DNA from: Planctomycetota bacterium
GTDB lineage: Bacteria; Planctomycetota; UBA1135; UBA2386
Length of the DNA stretch: 41,376 nt
Assembly: GCA_016235155.1 (NCBI GenBank)
Contig: JACRLW010000098.1
Location: 1 to 41,376, forward strand
Reading direction: 5' to 3'
Part shown: positions 26,465 through 33,799 of the stretch, piece by piece
Layout: each line of letters begins with the position of its first letter
Position numbering within the stretch: position 1 is the stretch's first letter
Program-made: the position numbers and the translations under genes
Notes under the pieces: generated by a model
What the model was told of the DNA's origin: nothing
What the model saw: the letters and a program-made list of their open reading frames with translations, nothing else
The model's database searches: none

Positions 26465-28680
26465 CGCCGCGGCAGCACCTTCTCGGCGAGGAACGACTCG
26501 ATCTCCGCGAAGAGGTGGACCTGCTGGCGGACGTCCTCGATCCCGTGGCGCACGCGCGGATACGGCATGAAGCGAAACGGCTTGCCAGCCTGCTGCAACG
26601 CCCACGCGAGTTCGAGGCTGTTCTTCATGTGCACGTTGTCGTCCATCGTGGACGCGACGAGCAGGACCTCTCCGTGGAGCTGGCCCGCGGCTTCGATCAC
26701 GCTGCTCGCCGCGTAGCCCGCCACGTTCGACTGCGGCGTCGCCATGTAGCGCTCGGTGTAGATCGTGTCGTAGAAGCGCCAGTCCGTGACGGGATTGACC
26801 GCGACCCCGGCAGCGAAGCGCTGGGAATGGGTCATGTCGAAGAGCGTCTGGTAGCCGCCGTAGCTCCAGCCCCAGATCGCGATGCGCGCCGGATCCGCCC
26901 AGCCCTGTGCGATCAACCAGTCGAGCGCGTCCTCGTGGTCGCGCAGTTCGAGACGACCGAGCTGGCGATAACCGGCGCACGCCGATGCGCGGCCCTTGCC
27001 CCCCGCCGTGCGACAGTCGACGACGAACACGAGCCAACCCTTCTGGGCCATCCGCTGGTGCCAGAGCTGGGCGCGCCACCGCCAGCGGTCCAGCACGCGC
27101 GGTGTGTGCGGCCCGGAGTACTGGTGCAGCAGCACCGGATGCCGCTGGCGCGGGTCGAAGTCCCGGGGCTCGACGATCATCGCTTCGAGCGCGGCGCCGT
27201 CGCGCGCGGGGATCTGCACGAAGCGCGTCTTCGACAACCGGAACGACTCGAGCAGTTCCTTCCGGCCCTTCGCGATCGTGCTGAGGACGGCGCCGTCGGC
27301 GCCGCGCACGGTCGTCGTCGGCGGTTCGTCGATGCGCGACCATTCGTCGACGAACGACCGGTGGTCGGGCGCGAGCTTTGCCTCGTGCCAGCCGTCCTCG
27401 CGCGTCACGCGTACCGCGTCGCCGCCGGCGAGGCCGACCCGGAACAACTGCTGGTCGCGCCATACGCCGCCGTCGCCGTGGTACCACACCGCACCCGCCG
27501 ACTCGTCGACGCCCAACACTTCGTCGACTTCGAACTCGCCGCCGGTGAGGCGACCGACCAATGCACCGTCCGCCTTGTAGCGGTAGAGGTGCGCGAAACC
27601 GTCGCGCTCGCTACGCCAGAGGAACTCCTCACCGCCGCGGAGCCACACCGGCTCCGACGAAGCCTCGACCCAACACGGGCTGTCCTCGCGGAACACGGTG
27701 CGCATCGCGGCGGTCGCGGAGTCGCCGGCGACCATCTCGAGCCAACGCTGCTCGCGATCCTGCACCTGGAAGAACAGTTCCTTTCCGCTCGGATGCCACG
27801 TGACGCGCACGACGAGCGGGTCGTCGTGTTGCCACGCCGCGAGATCGAACCAGCGAACACCGCCGCCGGCGACATCGACCACGCCGAGATCGACGATCGG
27901 GTTCGCTTCGCCTGCGCGCGGGTACCGGATCTCCTCGTGCAGGGCGCCGCCCGGCCGGTCGTCGGGGATCGCGATGCGCGACACCGGGCGCTGGTCGAGC
28001 CTCAGGAGCGCGATGCGGGTCGAGTCGGGTGACCACCAGAAGCCCTGGAAGTTGCCGCGACCGTAGAGCTCCTCCTGGTAGACCCAGTCGAGTCGGCCGT
28101 GCAACAGCTCTTCGCTGCCGCCCGAAGTCAGCTCGAGGACGTCGCCGCCGTCGACGGAAACGACGGCGAGGTCGTGACCGGCGACGAACGCGACCAGTGT
28201 GCCGTCGGGCGAGACCTGGGTGCCGACCTCGTCGACGACCGAACGCGTGAGCCGTCGGGCGACGTCGTGCACCCGGTCGTACCAGAACAGGTCGTCGTAC
28301 ACGTCGACGACGAAGCCACGCCAGTCCTTCGCCCAGACGAAGTCATCGGGTTCGTCGAGCGCTTGCGCCAGGTCGTCGCGGCGCAACCCGGGCAACGCGG
28401 CGAGCGTGTCGAGCCAGCCCGCGTCGACGAACGGGGCACGTTCCTGGGGATCGCGCGCGTGCTGCGCGAAGAACGTCTTGACGCGCCGCCCGTCGCGCTC
28501 GGTCTCGGCGAAGATCAGCAACCGCTCGGCGTCGATCCACGCGATCGGCTCGGCATGTTCCGGCACCAGTGCGCTGTCGAGCGCGAAGCAGTCCACCAAC
28601 CGGAGTTCGCGCTGCTCTTGCGCGGGGGAGGCGACTGCGAGGGCGACCGAGGCGATCGCGGCGCGACGTGCGGAACGCAT
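26461..28680 (-). CDS. Secreted S9B dipeptidyl-peptidase IV-like serine peptidase
   Basis: A 739-residue enzyme with a signal peptide (residues 1-20, ending ASPAQE). The N-terminal part, about 30-480, is the DPP-IV beta-propeller (WSPDSTRIALLRLDQ, DEVGTQVSPDGTLVAFV). The C-terminal alpha/beta hydrolase carries the triad: Ser606 in GWSYGGY, Asp680 in MDDNVH, His712 in VRHGIED. It would release X-Pro or similar dipeptides from exported peptides in the periplasm or outside. The start lies 8 bases after AATCAT on the minus strand, fitting a leaderless transcript. It is coupled to the small gene downstream and followed by a peptide transporter. Confidence 0.9.
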   Translation of the reverse strand: MRSARRAAIASVALAVASPAQEQRELRLVDCFALDSALVPEHAEPIAWIDAERLLIFAETERDGRRVKTFFAQHARDPQERAPFVDAGWLDTLAALPGLRRDDLAQALDEPDDFVWAKDWRGFVVDVYDDLFWYDRVHDVARRLTRSVVDEVGTQVSPDGTLVAFVAGHDLAVVSVDGGDVLELTSGGSEELLHGRLDWVYQEELYGRGNFQGFWWSPDSTRIALLRLDQRPVSRIAIPDDRPGGALHEEIRYPRAGEANPIVDLGVVDVAGGGVRWFDLAAWQHDDPLVVRVTWHPSGKELFFQVQDREQRWLEMVAGDSATAAMRTVFREDSPCWVEASSEPVWLRGGEEFLWRSERDGFAHLYRYKADGALVGRLTGGEFEVDEVLGVDESAGAVWYHGDGGVWRDQQLFRVGLAGGDAVRVTREDGWHEAKLAPDHRSFVDEWSRIDEPPTTTVRGADGAVLSTIAKGRKELLESFRLSKTRFVQIPARDGAALEAMIVEPRDFDPRQRHPVLLHQYSGPHTPRVLDRWRWRAQLWHQRMAQKGWLVFVVDCRTAGGKGRASACAGYRQLGRLELRDHEDALDWLIAQGWADPARIAIWGWSYGGYQTLFDMTHSQRFAAGVAVNPVTDWRFYDTIYTERYMATPQSNVAGYAASSVIEAAGQLHGEVLLVASTMDDNVHMKNSLELAWALQQAGKPFRFMPYPRVRHGIEDVRQQVHLFAEIESFLAEKVLPRR

Positions 28681-28694
28681 GGCGCAGGATGATT
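28681..28694 (-). promoter_or_regulatory. -10-like box for the DPP-IV gene
   Basis: On the minus strand AATCAT then CCTGCGCC leads straight into the ATG at 28680, the same arrangement as at 7434, 15715 and 30477. Confidence 0.4.
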
Positions 28695-28732
28695 GCGCGG
28701 CGCCCGTGGTCGTGCCAGGGAAGCCCGAGAGG

Positions 28733-29725
28733 TCAATCGACTTCGCGCTTCCGATCGCGCTCCATCAACTCGCGCACGGCGATCGCCGGTGCGAGGCCCT
28801 CGAAGAGCACACGGGAGACGGCGTCGCAGAGCGGCATCTCGATCCGGAGTTCGCCGGCTCGTCGCTGGACGACGCGCGCGGTGAACACTCCCTCAGCGAC
28901 TTTCTGGGTGCTGGCCAGGATGCTCTGGAGCGTCTCGCCGCGCCCGATCCGCTCGCCGAGCGCCCGGTTGCGCCCGTGAGGACTGAACGCGGTCGCGGCG
29001 AGGTCGCCGACGCCGGCCAGGCCGTAGAAGGTCTCGGGCCTGGCACCCTCGGCCTGCCCGTAGCGCACCATCTCCGCGAGCCCGCGCGCGAGGATCGCGG
29101 CGCGCGCGTTGTCGCCGAGTCCCAACCCTTCCGCGATGCCCGCAGCCACGGCGATGACGTTCTTCAAGGCACCGCAGAGTTCGACGCCGAGCAGGTCGTC
29201 GTTGCGGTAGACGCGCAGGTGCTGATCGGAGAGCGCACGCTGGAGGTCGCGCCGCAGTTCGGGGGTCGCTCCGGCGAGGACGACGAGCGCGGGCATGCCG
29301 CGCGCGACTTCTTCGGCGTGACTCGGTCCGCTCATCGCGAGGATCGGCCGGCCGGGAGCGACGTCGGCGAGCACCTGACTCGGGCGCAGCGACGTCGACT
29401 GCTCGAGGCCCTTGGCCAGCGAGACGAGCGGCGCATCGCGTGGCAGGAGGTCGCGCACCGGAACGAGAACCCCACGCACGTACTGGGTGGGCACGGCGAC
29501 CAGGACGAAGTCGGCGCCGGCGAGCACGTGACGCGCGTCGGTGGTCACGAGCACGTCGGCTTGGACCTCGACGCCCGGCAGGTAGCGCGGATTGCGCCGG
29601 GTCGTGGCGATCGACGCGGTATAGGCGACGTCGTGACCCCAGAGCGCCACGTCGTGACCCATGCGTCGCGTCGCGATCGCGAGCGCGGTGCCGAAGCCGC
29701 CGTTGCCGAGTACGGCGACCTTCAT
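28733..29725 (-). CDS. gpsA: NAD(P)-dependent glycerol-3-phosphate dehydrogenase
   Basis: A 330-residue enzyme of standard length that reduces dihydroxyacetone phosphate to sn-glycerol 3-phosphate, the backbone of phospholipids. The Rossmann motif is VLGNGGFGTALA, with Phe in the usual Trp position. MSGPSHAEEVARG, GALKNVIAVAAGIAEGLGLGDNARAA (catalytic Lys) and AGVGDLAATAFSPHGRNRALG are diagnostic. The ATG overlaps the plsY stop (ATGA, 29722-29725), so the product and the acyltransferase that uses it are made from one transcript. Confidence 0.95.
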   Translation of the reverse strand: MKVAVLGNGGFGTALAIATRRMGHDVALWGHDVAYTASIATTRRNPRYLPGVEVQADVLVTTDARHVLAGADFVLVAVPTQYVRGVLVPVRDLLPRDAPLVSLAKGLEQSTSLRPSQVLADVAPGRPILAMSGPSHAEEVARGMPALVVLAGATPELRRDLQRALSDQHLRVYRNDDLLGVELCGALKNVIAVAAGIAEGLGLGDNARAAILARGLAEMVRYGQAEGARPETFYGLAGVGDLAATAFSPHGRNRALGERIGRGETLQSILASTQKVAEGVFTARVVQRRAGELRIEMPLCDAVSRVLFEGLAPAIAVRELMERDRKREVD

Positions 29726-30342
29726 GCGACCGATCGTCCCGCGCGCTCGCGACGGAGCTTTGCAAGGTTGCCGCGATGCGTCCAGACGAGGAACGCTGCG
29801 GCGGAGAGCGCCAGCAACGTCACGGCGACACGCTCGGCGAACGCCGTCGACGGTTCGCGCGCGATCACCGCGACCGCGAGCGCGACGCCGAGCGCGAGAC
29901 TCCCCGCGAAGACGCGCCGCGTGACGCCCAGCGCGGCGAAGAACACCAGCAGCGCGATTCCCAGCGCCAGCGGCTCGAGCGCCGCGAACACGCCGGTCGT
30001 CGTCGCCACGCCCTTGCCCCCGCGCAGCCGCAGGAACGGCGAGAAACAGTGGCCGAGGATCGCGGCGGCGCCGACGCCGACCGCGGAGCCGACGCCGGCG
30101 TCGAGCCCGAACCACGCCGGGAACCACTGCGCGGGAACGAAGCCCTTGAGGAAGTCCAACCCGTAGAAGAGCAGGAAGAACGGGATGCGCGCCCTGCCGA
30201 AGGCGCGCGAGGCGTTGGTCGCGCCGACGTTCCCCGAACCGATCGTGCGGATGTCGACGCCGCGGAAGACCCGCACGAGGACGAGCCCGAAGGGGACGCC
30301 GCCGAGGATCCAGGCGCAGAAGATCGCGAGAACGATCGCCAT
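29722..30342 (-). CDS. plsY: Glycerol-3-phosphate acyltransferase PlsY
   Basis: A 206-residue inner-membrane enzyme that transfers an acyl group from acyl-phosphate to glycerol 3-phosphate. Motifs are GSGNVGATNASRAFG, GHCFSPFLRLRGGKGVATTTG and multiple hydrophobic helices. Start 30342 puts the first helix where other PlsY proteins have it; a start at 30372 would add ten residues (MSFDARRDQF), and neither has a clear ribosome binding site. It is the first gene of a plsY-gpsA operon and is divergent from the HyuA-like gene. Confidence 0.93.
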   Translation of the reverse strand: MAIVLAIFCAWILGGVPFGLVLVRVFRGVDIRTIGSGNVGATNASRAFGRARIPFFLLFYGLDFLKGFVPAQWFPAWFGLDAGVGSAVGVGAAAILGHCFSPFLRLRGGKGVATTTGVFAALEPLALGIALLVFFAALGVTRRVFAGSLALGVALAVAVIAREPSTAFAERVAVTLLALSAAAFLVWTHRGNLAKLRRERAGRSVA

Positions 30343-30476
30343 GAACTGGTCGCGGCGCGCATCGAACGACATGCCGCGCGCGTGCGCAACACACCGGAGT
30401 CCTGGCGTCGACCAGCAGGCAAGCGTCGTCGCGGATGCGACGATCCTCCGGCCTACGGGCACGGCGGCCACGTCGC

Positions 30477-30491
30477 TATCCTCCGCGACCC
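30477..30491 (+). promoter_or_regulatory. -10-like box for the HyuA gene
   Basis: TATCCT (30477-30482) then CCGCGACCC leads directly into the TTG at 30492, supporting that codon as a leaderless start. Confidence 0.4.
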
Positions 30492-32465
30492 TTGGTCCCG
30501 TCCAAGTCCCCGTCCCGTCGTCCGCTGCGCGTCGGCATCGACACCGGCGGCACGTTCACGGACGTCGCGGTGATCGATCGCGGCCGACTGACGATCCACA
30601 AGCTGCCGTCGACGCCGGACGATCCGTCCCGCGCGGTCGTCGACGGACTGGCAGCCGTGCGCGGCGATCGCGAAGTCGACGTGGTTCACGGCACGACCGT
30701 CGGTCTCAACGCCGTGCTCACGCGTCGACTCTCACGCACGGCGTTCGTCACGAACGAGGGCTTCGCCGACCTCGTGGAGATCGGGCGCCAGGATCGCACG
30801 GGGCTCTACGACCTGGAGCCGCGTCGCGCGGAGTTCCCCGTGCCCCGCGATCTGCGGTTCTGCGTGGCGACGCGCCGACGCGCCGACGGCGCGCTCGAGC
30901 GGAGCGTCTCGCGAACCGCTCTCATCGAGCTGGCCAAACGGCTTCGCGCAGCGCGCGTGGAGGCGATCGCGATCGGCCTGCTCCATTCCCACACGCACCT
31001 CGACGACGAACGAACGATCGCGGCGGCCTTGAGCAAACTCGGTGTGCCGATCACGTGCAGCGCCGAACTGCTGCCGCGTCCCGGGGAATTCGAACGCTTC
31101 AGCGCGGCGGTCCTCAACGCAGCGATCCAGCCGATCGTCGGCGCCTACCTCGCGCGCCTGGTGACCGCGGTCGCACCGGGACGGCTTCGACTGTTGCGCA
31201 GCAGCGGCGGGATCCTCGGCGAAGACGAAGCGATCGCGTTCCCGGCGCGCGCGATGTTCTCGGGGCCGGCGGGCGGCGTGATCGCCACCGCGCGGATCGC
31301 AAACCTGCGCGGGGAAGCGCGGGTCGCAGCGCTCGACATGGGCGGCACCTCGACCGACGTCGCACTCGTCGGTCGGGAGCAGTCCCCGAGCGACGACGAC
31401 CGCCGGATCGCCGATCTGCCGCTACCCCTGCCGAGTTACGACGTGCACACGGTCGGCTGCGGCGGCGGCAGTCTCGCCTGGGTCGACTCGGGCGGCGCAT
31501 TGCGGGTGGGACCGATCAGCGCCGGCGCCGATCCCGGCCCGGCCTGCTACGGCAACTCCCTCGAGCCGACGGTGACCGATGCGCACGTCGCGCTCGGGCA
31601 CATCGCATGCGACACGCTCCTCGGCGGCGGCCTCCCGATCGACCCCGATCGCTCGGTGCGAGCCATCGAGCGCCTCGCGAGACGCCTCGGCCTCCGCGCC
31701 AAGGACACCGCGCACGGCGTACTCGCGGTCGCGGATGCCGCGATGGCGCGCGCACTCCTCGTGATCACGAGCGAACGAGCCGTCGACCCGGCCCGAGTAC
31801 CGTTGGTGGCGTACGGCGGCGCGGGCGGACTCCACGCAGCCGCCCTCGCCGGACGCCTCTCGATGCCGTACGCCCTGGTTCCCCATGCCCCCGGCGCCCT
31901 CTCTGCCATCGGGCTCGCGCTCGCCGGCGAGAGCCGCGAGGTGATCGAGCCCGTCCTCGCCGCGTACTCTCCTCGACTCGGGCGCGAACTCGTTGCCCGC
32001 GGAAAGGAGCTCTGCGCGGGGTTGAGGGCGGCCCTCGGCGGGAGAGCGCGAGTCGCCCTCGAAGTCCGGCTGCGTTTCCAGGGGCAGGGCGGCGGACTGT
32101 GGGTTGGATCGGGAAGCGACCTCGAAGCCGGGTTCCGCGACGCGCACCGGACGCGCTTCGGTTTCGACGCGGTCGGCGGAGACCTGGAGGTCGTCGAACT
32201 CAGGGCTCGCGCCGATCAGCCGGGACCGGCGCTGACGAGCTTTGCGGGGACTCCCGACGGCGGGAGCACCGGGCACCTGCCAAGGCGGACCGCCCCGCTC
32301 GGCCGGACGGTTCTGGTGGAGTGGCGCCGCGACCAACTCGGCCTCGGGATGCGCGTGCGCGGGCCGAGTTTGATCCGCGAGGAGACCTCCGTCACCCGAG
32401 TTCCTCCCGACTGGCTCGCGCTGGTCACGTCTTCGGGATTGGAGTTGCGCCCGGGCCACGCGTGA
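30492..32465 (+). CDS. HyuA-type hydantoinase/oxoprolinase A subunit
   Basis: A protein of about 657 residues in the hydantoinase A/oxoprolinase family, an ASKHA-fold ATPase that activates cyclic amides for ATP-dependent ring opening. GIDTGGTFTDVAV opens the N-terminal domain, HGTTVGLNAVL follows, and LDMGGTSTDVALVG, GCGGGSLAWVD and YGGAGGLHAAALA mark the core. The start is uncertain: TTG 30492 fits the -10 box, ATG 30435 adds 19 basic residues. HyuA normally works with a HyuB subunit, but no hyuB is adjacent, so the partner is elsewhere or this is a solo family member. Substrate unknown. Confidence 0.85.
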   Translation: MVPSKSPSRRPLRVGIDTGGTFTDVAVIDRGRLTIHKLPSTPDDPSRAVVDGLAAVRGDREVDVVHGTTVGLNAVLTRRLSRTAFVTNEGFADLVEIGRQDRTGLYDLEPRRAEFPVPRDLRFCVATRRRADGALERSVSRTALIELAKRLRAARVEAIAIGLLHSHTHLDDERTIAAALSKLGVPITCSAELLPRPGEFERFSAAVLNAAIQPIVGAYLARLVTAVAPGRLRLLRSSGGILGEDEAIAFPARAMFSGPAGGVIATARIANLRGEARVAALDMGGTSTDVALVGREQSPSDDDRRIADLPLPLPSYDVHTVGCGGGSLAWVDSGGALRVGPISAGADPGPACYGNSLEPTVTDAHVALGHIACDTLLGGGLPIDPDRSVRAIERLARRLGLRAKDTAHGVLAVADAAMARALLVITSERAVDPARVPLVAYGGAGGLHAAALAGRLSMPYALVPHAPGALSAIGLALAGESREVIEPVLAAYSPRLGRELVARGKELCAGLRAALGGRARVALEVRLRFQGQGGGLWVGSGSDLEAGFRDAHRTRFGFDAVGGDLEVVELRARADQPGPALTSFAGTPDGGSTGHLPRRTAPLGRTVLVEWRRDQLGLGMRVRGPSLIREETSVTRVPPDWLALVTSSGLELRPGHA

Positions 32466-32629
32466 CGTTCCGAGTGACCAGTTTCCGGACGATCCCAGCT
32501 TCGCGCGCCTCCGGTAGGCCCGACTATCTCGTGACGCGTTCATCCGCGGTGCCGCCGCCGCATTGGCACACGGAAGCCCCGCTCGCAGGGGCGGATCGCT
32601 CGAATCGGGGAATCGCCCAGAGCACGCGG
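32466..32629. other. Intergenic stretch after HyuA
   Basis: Non-coding and GC-rich; nothing recognisable apart from short repeats. It precedes the promoter at 32630. Confidence 0.4.
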
Positions 32630-32657
32630 TTGAAATCTTGGCCGTGCGAGCTACACT
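32630..32657 (+). promoter_or_regulatory. Sigma70-type promoter TTGAAA-N16-TACACT
   Basis: TTGAAA (32630-32635) and TACACT (32652-32657), 16 bp apart, are the best -35/-10 pair noticed in the window. It drives rightwards into a non-coding region between two convergent gene ends. Confidence 0.65.
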
Positions 32658-32804
32658 GTCCGTAACGTCAATCGAGCCGAGAGACCCCGAGACGGATGCC
32701 GCCCGCGAGGGCTTCGACTGTTCGGGAATCGGACGTTCCTGAGGGACGCGCCGAGCGGCTCGAGCGAAAAGATTCGTGTCGCGCTCTTCGCGCGAGAGAC
32801 TCAG

Positions 32805-32816
32805 TGCTCTTCAACA
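32805..32816 (+). promoter_or_regulatory. boxA antitermination element
   Basis: TGCTCTTCAACA differs at one position from the TGCTCTTTAACA boxA of E. coli rRNA leaders, and the following AAT also matches. NusB/S10 bind boxA. No 16S sequence follows. Confidence 0.6.
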
Positions 32817-32878
32817 ATCAGGTTTCAGGCGAGACAGCGGACGCTTCGTCGCCGCGAGCTCGCTGCATGCGAACGTGA

Positions 32879-32957
32879 GCCGGGGGTTGCCGCCAAGGGC
32901 GTAAAAACTTGACTCTCCTTCTTCCCCTTTTCCCGAAGTTTACCCCCCGGCGTTTTT
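32879..32957 (+). terminator. Two-tier hairpin followed by GTTTTT
   Basis: Outer arms GCCGGGGG (32879-32886) and CCCCCGGC (32944-32951) enclose an inner stem, GTAAAAACTT (32901-32910) with AAGTTTAC (32936-32943), which bulges two A. GTTTTT follows at 32952-32957. This is the only hairpin plus T-run seen in the window. Confidence 0.55.
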
Positions 32958-32979
32958 CTCGACGCGTGCGAGTCGGAAC

Positions 32980-33012
32980 CTGAGCGGAGTCTGAGCGAAA
33001 CCTGAGCGAGTC
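32980..33012. repeat. Three 11-bp tandem repeats CTGAGCGnnnn
   Basis: CTGAGCG occurs at 32980, 32991 and 33002, an exact 11-bp period. PhoB/OmpR-class response regulators bind 11-bp direct repeats of this layout. The repeats lie between the terminator and the 3' end of the minus-strand lipoprotein gene, so a target gene is not evident. Confidence 0.5.
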
Positions 33013-33029
33013 GGTCGGGAGGACCGCAA

Positions 33030-33797
33030 TCAGGGTTCACGCCGGCCGAGTTCCGCACGGATCGCGGCGAGGTAGACGCGCGCCAAGCCGTCCGCCGGGT
33101 CGAGGTCGAGCACACCGCGCCAGGCTTGCGCGGCCGCTTGGAGGTCGCCGCGGGAATAGGCGACAAGCGCCCGGTTGCGGAGCGCGCTACGCCAGAGCCG
33201 ATCGACGTCCGCATCCGCCGTCACGCCGCGGTGTTTCTCGAGCAGGACCAGAACCGCGTCCACCCGCCCTTCCTGAAGCAGGCGCCGCGCGCGATCGACG
33301 AGTTTCGCCCCGGTCTCGTCGCGGGTCTCGGTCTCCCCGGCGGGTGCCGGACGCGCTCCGTCGAACCAGGGCAGCACCGTCCGTGTGCGCTGGACGGTCC
33401 CGGTCCTGCCGTCGGCAGCCGGACGCGGGCCGGACAGCGCTGCCAACCTCGCTTCCGTCGCCACGAGCAGATCTCCCGCAGCGGGAACCTCCGGCCAGAT
33501 CGAACGCGCCCAAACGAAGCACCGCCGGGCCGCCTCGTCACGGCGCTCGGCACGGAGGTCCAACCCCTCCTGCACGAGCCTCTGCGCGATCCGGATCCGC
33601 CGCTCCAGGGCCTCGGCGAGGTTCCGCGCCTCCGCGTAATCCTCCGCTCCGGGAGGGATGTGATCGAGCACGGCGAGCGCTCGCGGAAGTGCCCCGGCGC
33701 CCGTGAGGTCGGCGGCCTTTTCGATCGGACTCGGTGCCCGGCAGGCGACGAGGGCCGCCAAGCCGAGGATCGCACATGGCGCGCGCACAGCGCGCAC
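33030..33797 (-). CDS. TPR-containing lipoprotein
   Basis: A 255-residue protein. A short signal ends in the lipobox LVAC at Cys19. Helical repeats follow, with TPR-like units at about 35-60 (GALPRALAVLDHIPPGAEDY) and 220-250 (SRGDLQAAAQAWRGVLDLDPADG). No enzyme motif. The GTG start at 33797 has a strong GGAGGA ribosome binding site embedded in the end of the upstream HD gene, two bases after whose stop it begins. It is thus the second gene of a pair with the HD-type sensor and may be its exported partner. Confidence 0.75.
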   Translation of the reverse strand: MRAVRAPCAILGLAALVACRAPSPIEKAADLTGAGALPRALAVLDHIPPGAEDYAEARNLAEALERRIRIAQRLVQEGLDLRAERRDEAARRCFVWARSIWPEVPAAGDLLVATEARLAALSGPRPAADGRTGTVQRTRTVLPWFDGARPAPAGETETRDETGAKLVDRARRLLQEGRVDAVLVLLEKHRGVTADADVDRLWRSALRNRALVAYSRGDLQAAAQAWRGVLDLDPADGLARVYLAAIRAELGRREP

Positions 33798-33799
33798 TC

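Larger units (their letters stand above)
32658..32957 (+). ncRNA. Candidate ncRNA or orphan rRNA-type leader with boxB/boxA and terminator
   Basis: About 295 bases from the predicted transcription start (near 32664) to a terminator at 32957. A boxB-like hairpin (TCGCGC, loop TCTTC, GCGCGA, about 32777-32793) precedes a boxA at 32805-32816, the order found in rRNA leaders. The only open frame (32696-32878) has codon use unlike the window's genes (AGG, ACT, GTT, AAA, TGT). RNase P RNA, tmRNA and SRP RNA signatures were looked for and not seen. Both neighbouring genes point inwards, so this is its own transcription unit. It may be a novel regulatory RNA, an rRNA leader whose operon is missing from the assembly, or a remnant. 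Confidence 0.5.

Noticed and set aside
32570..32620. Possible tRNA T-arm like sequence (CTCGAATCGGGG)
   Set aside because: Lacks the TTC of a T-loop and no acceptor or anticodon stems fit.
32696..32878. 60-codon frame in the boxA region
   Set aside because: Codon choice is unlike the genes around it, it has no ribosome binding site, and it overlaps RNA signals.
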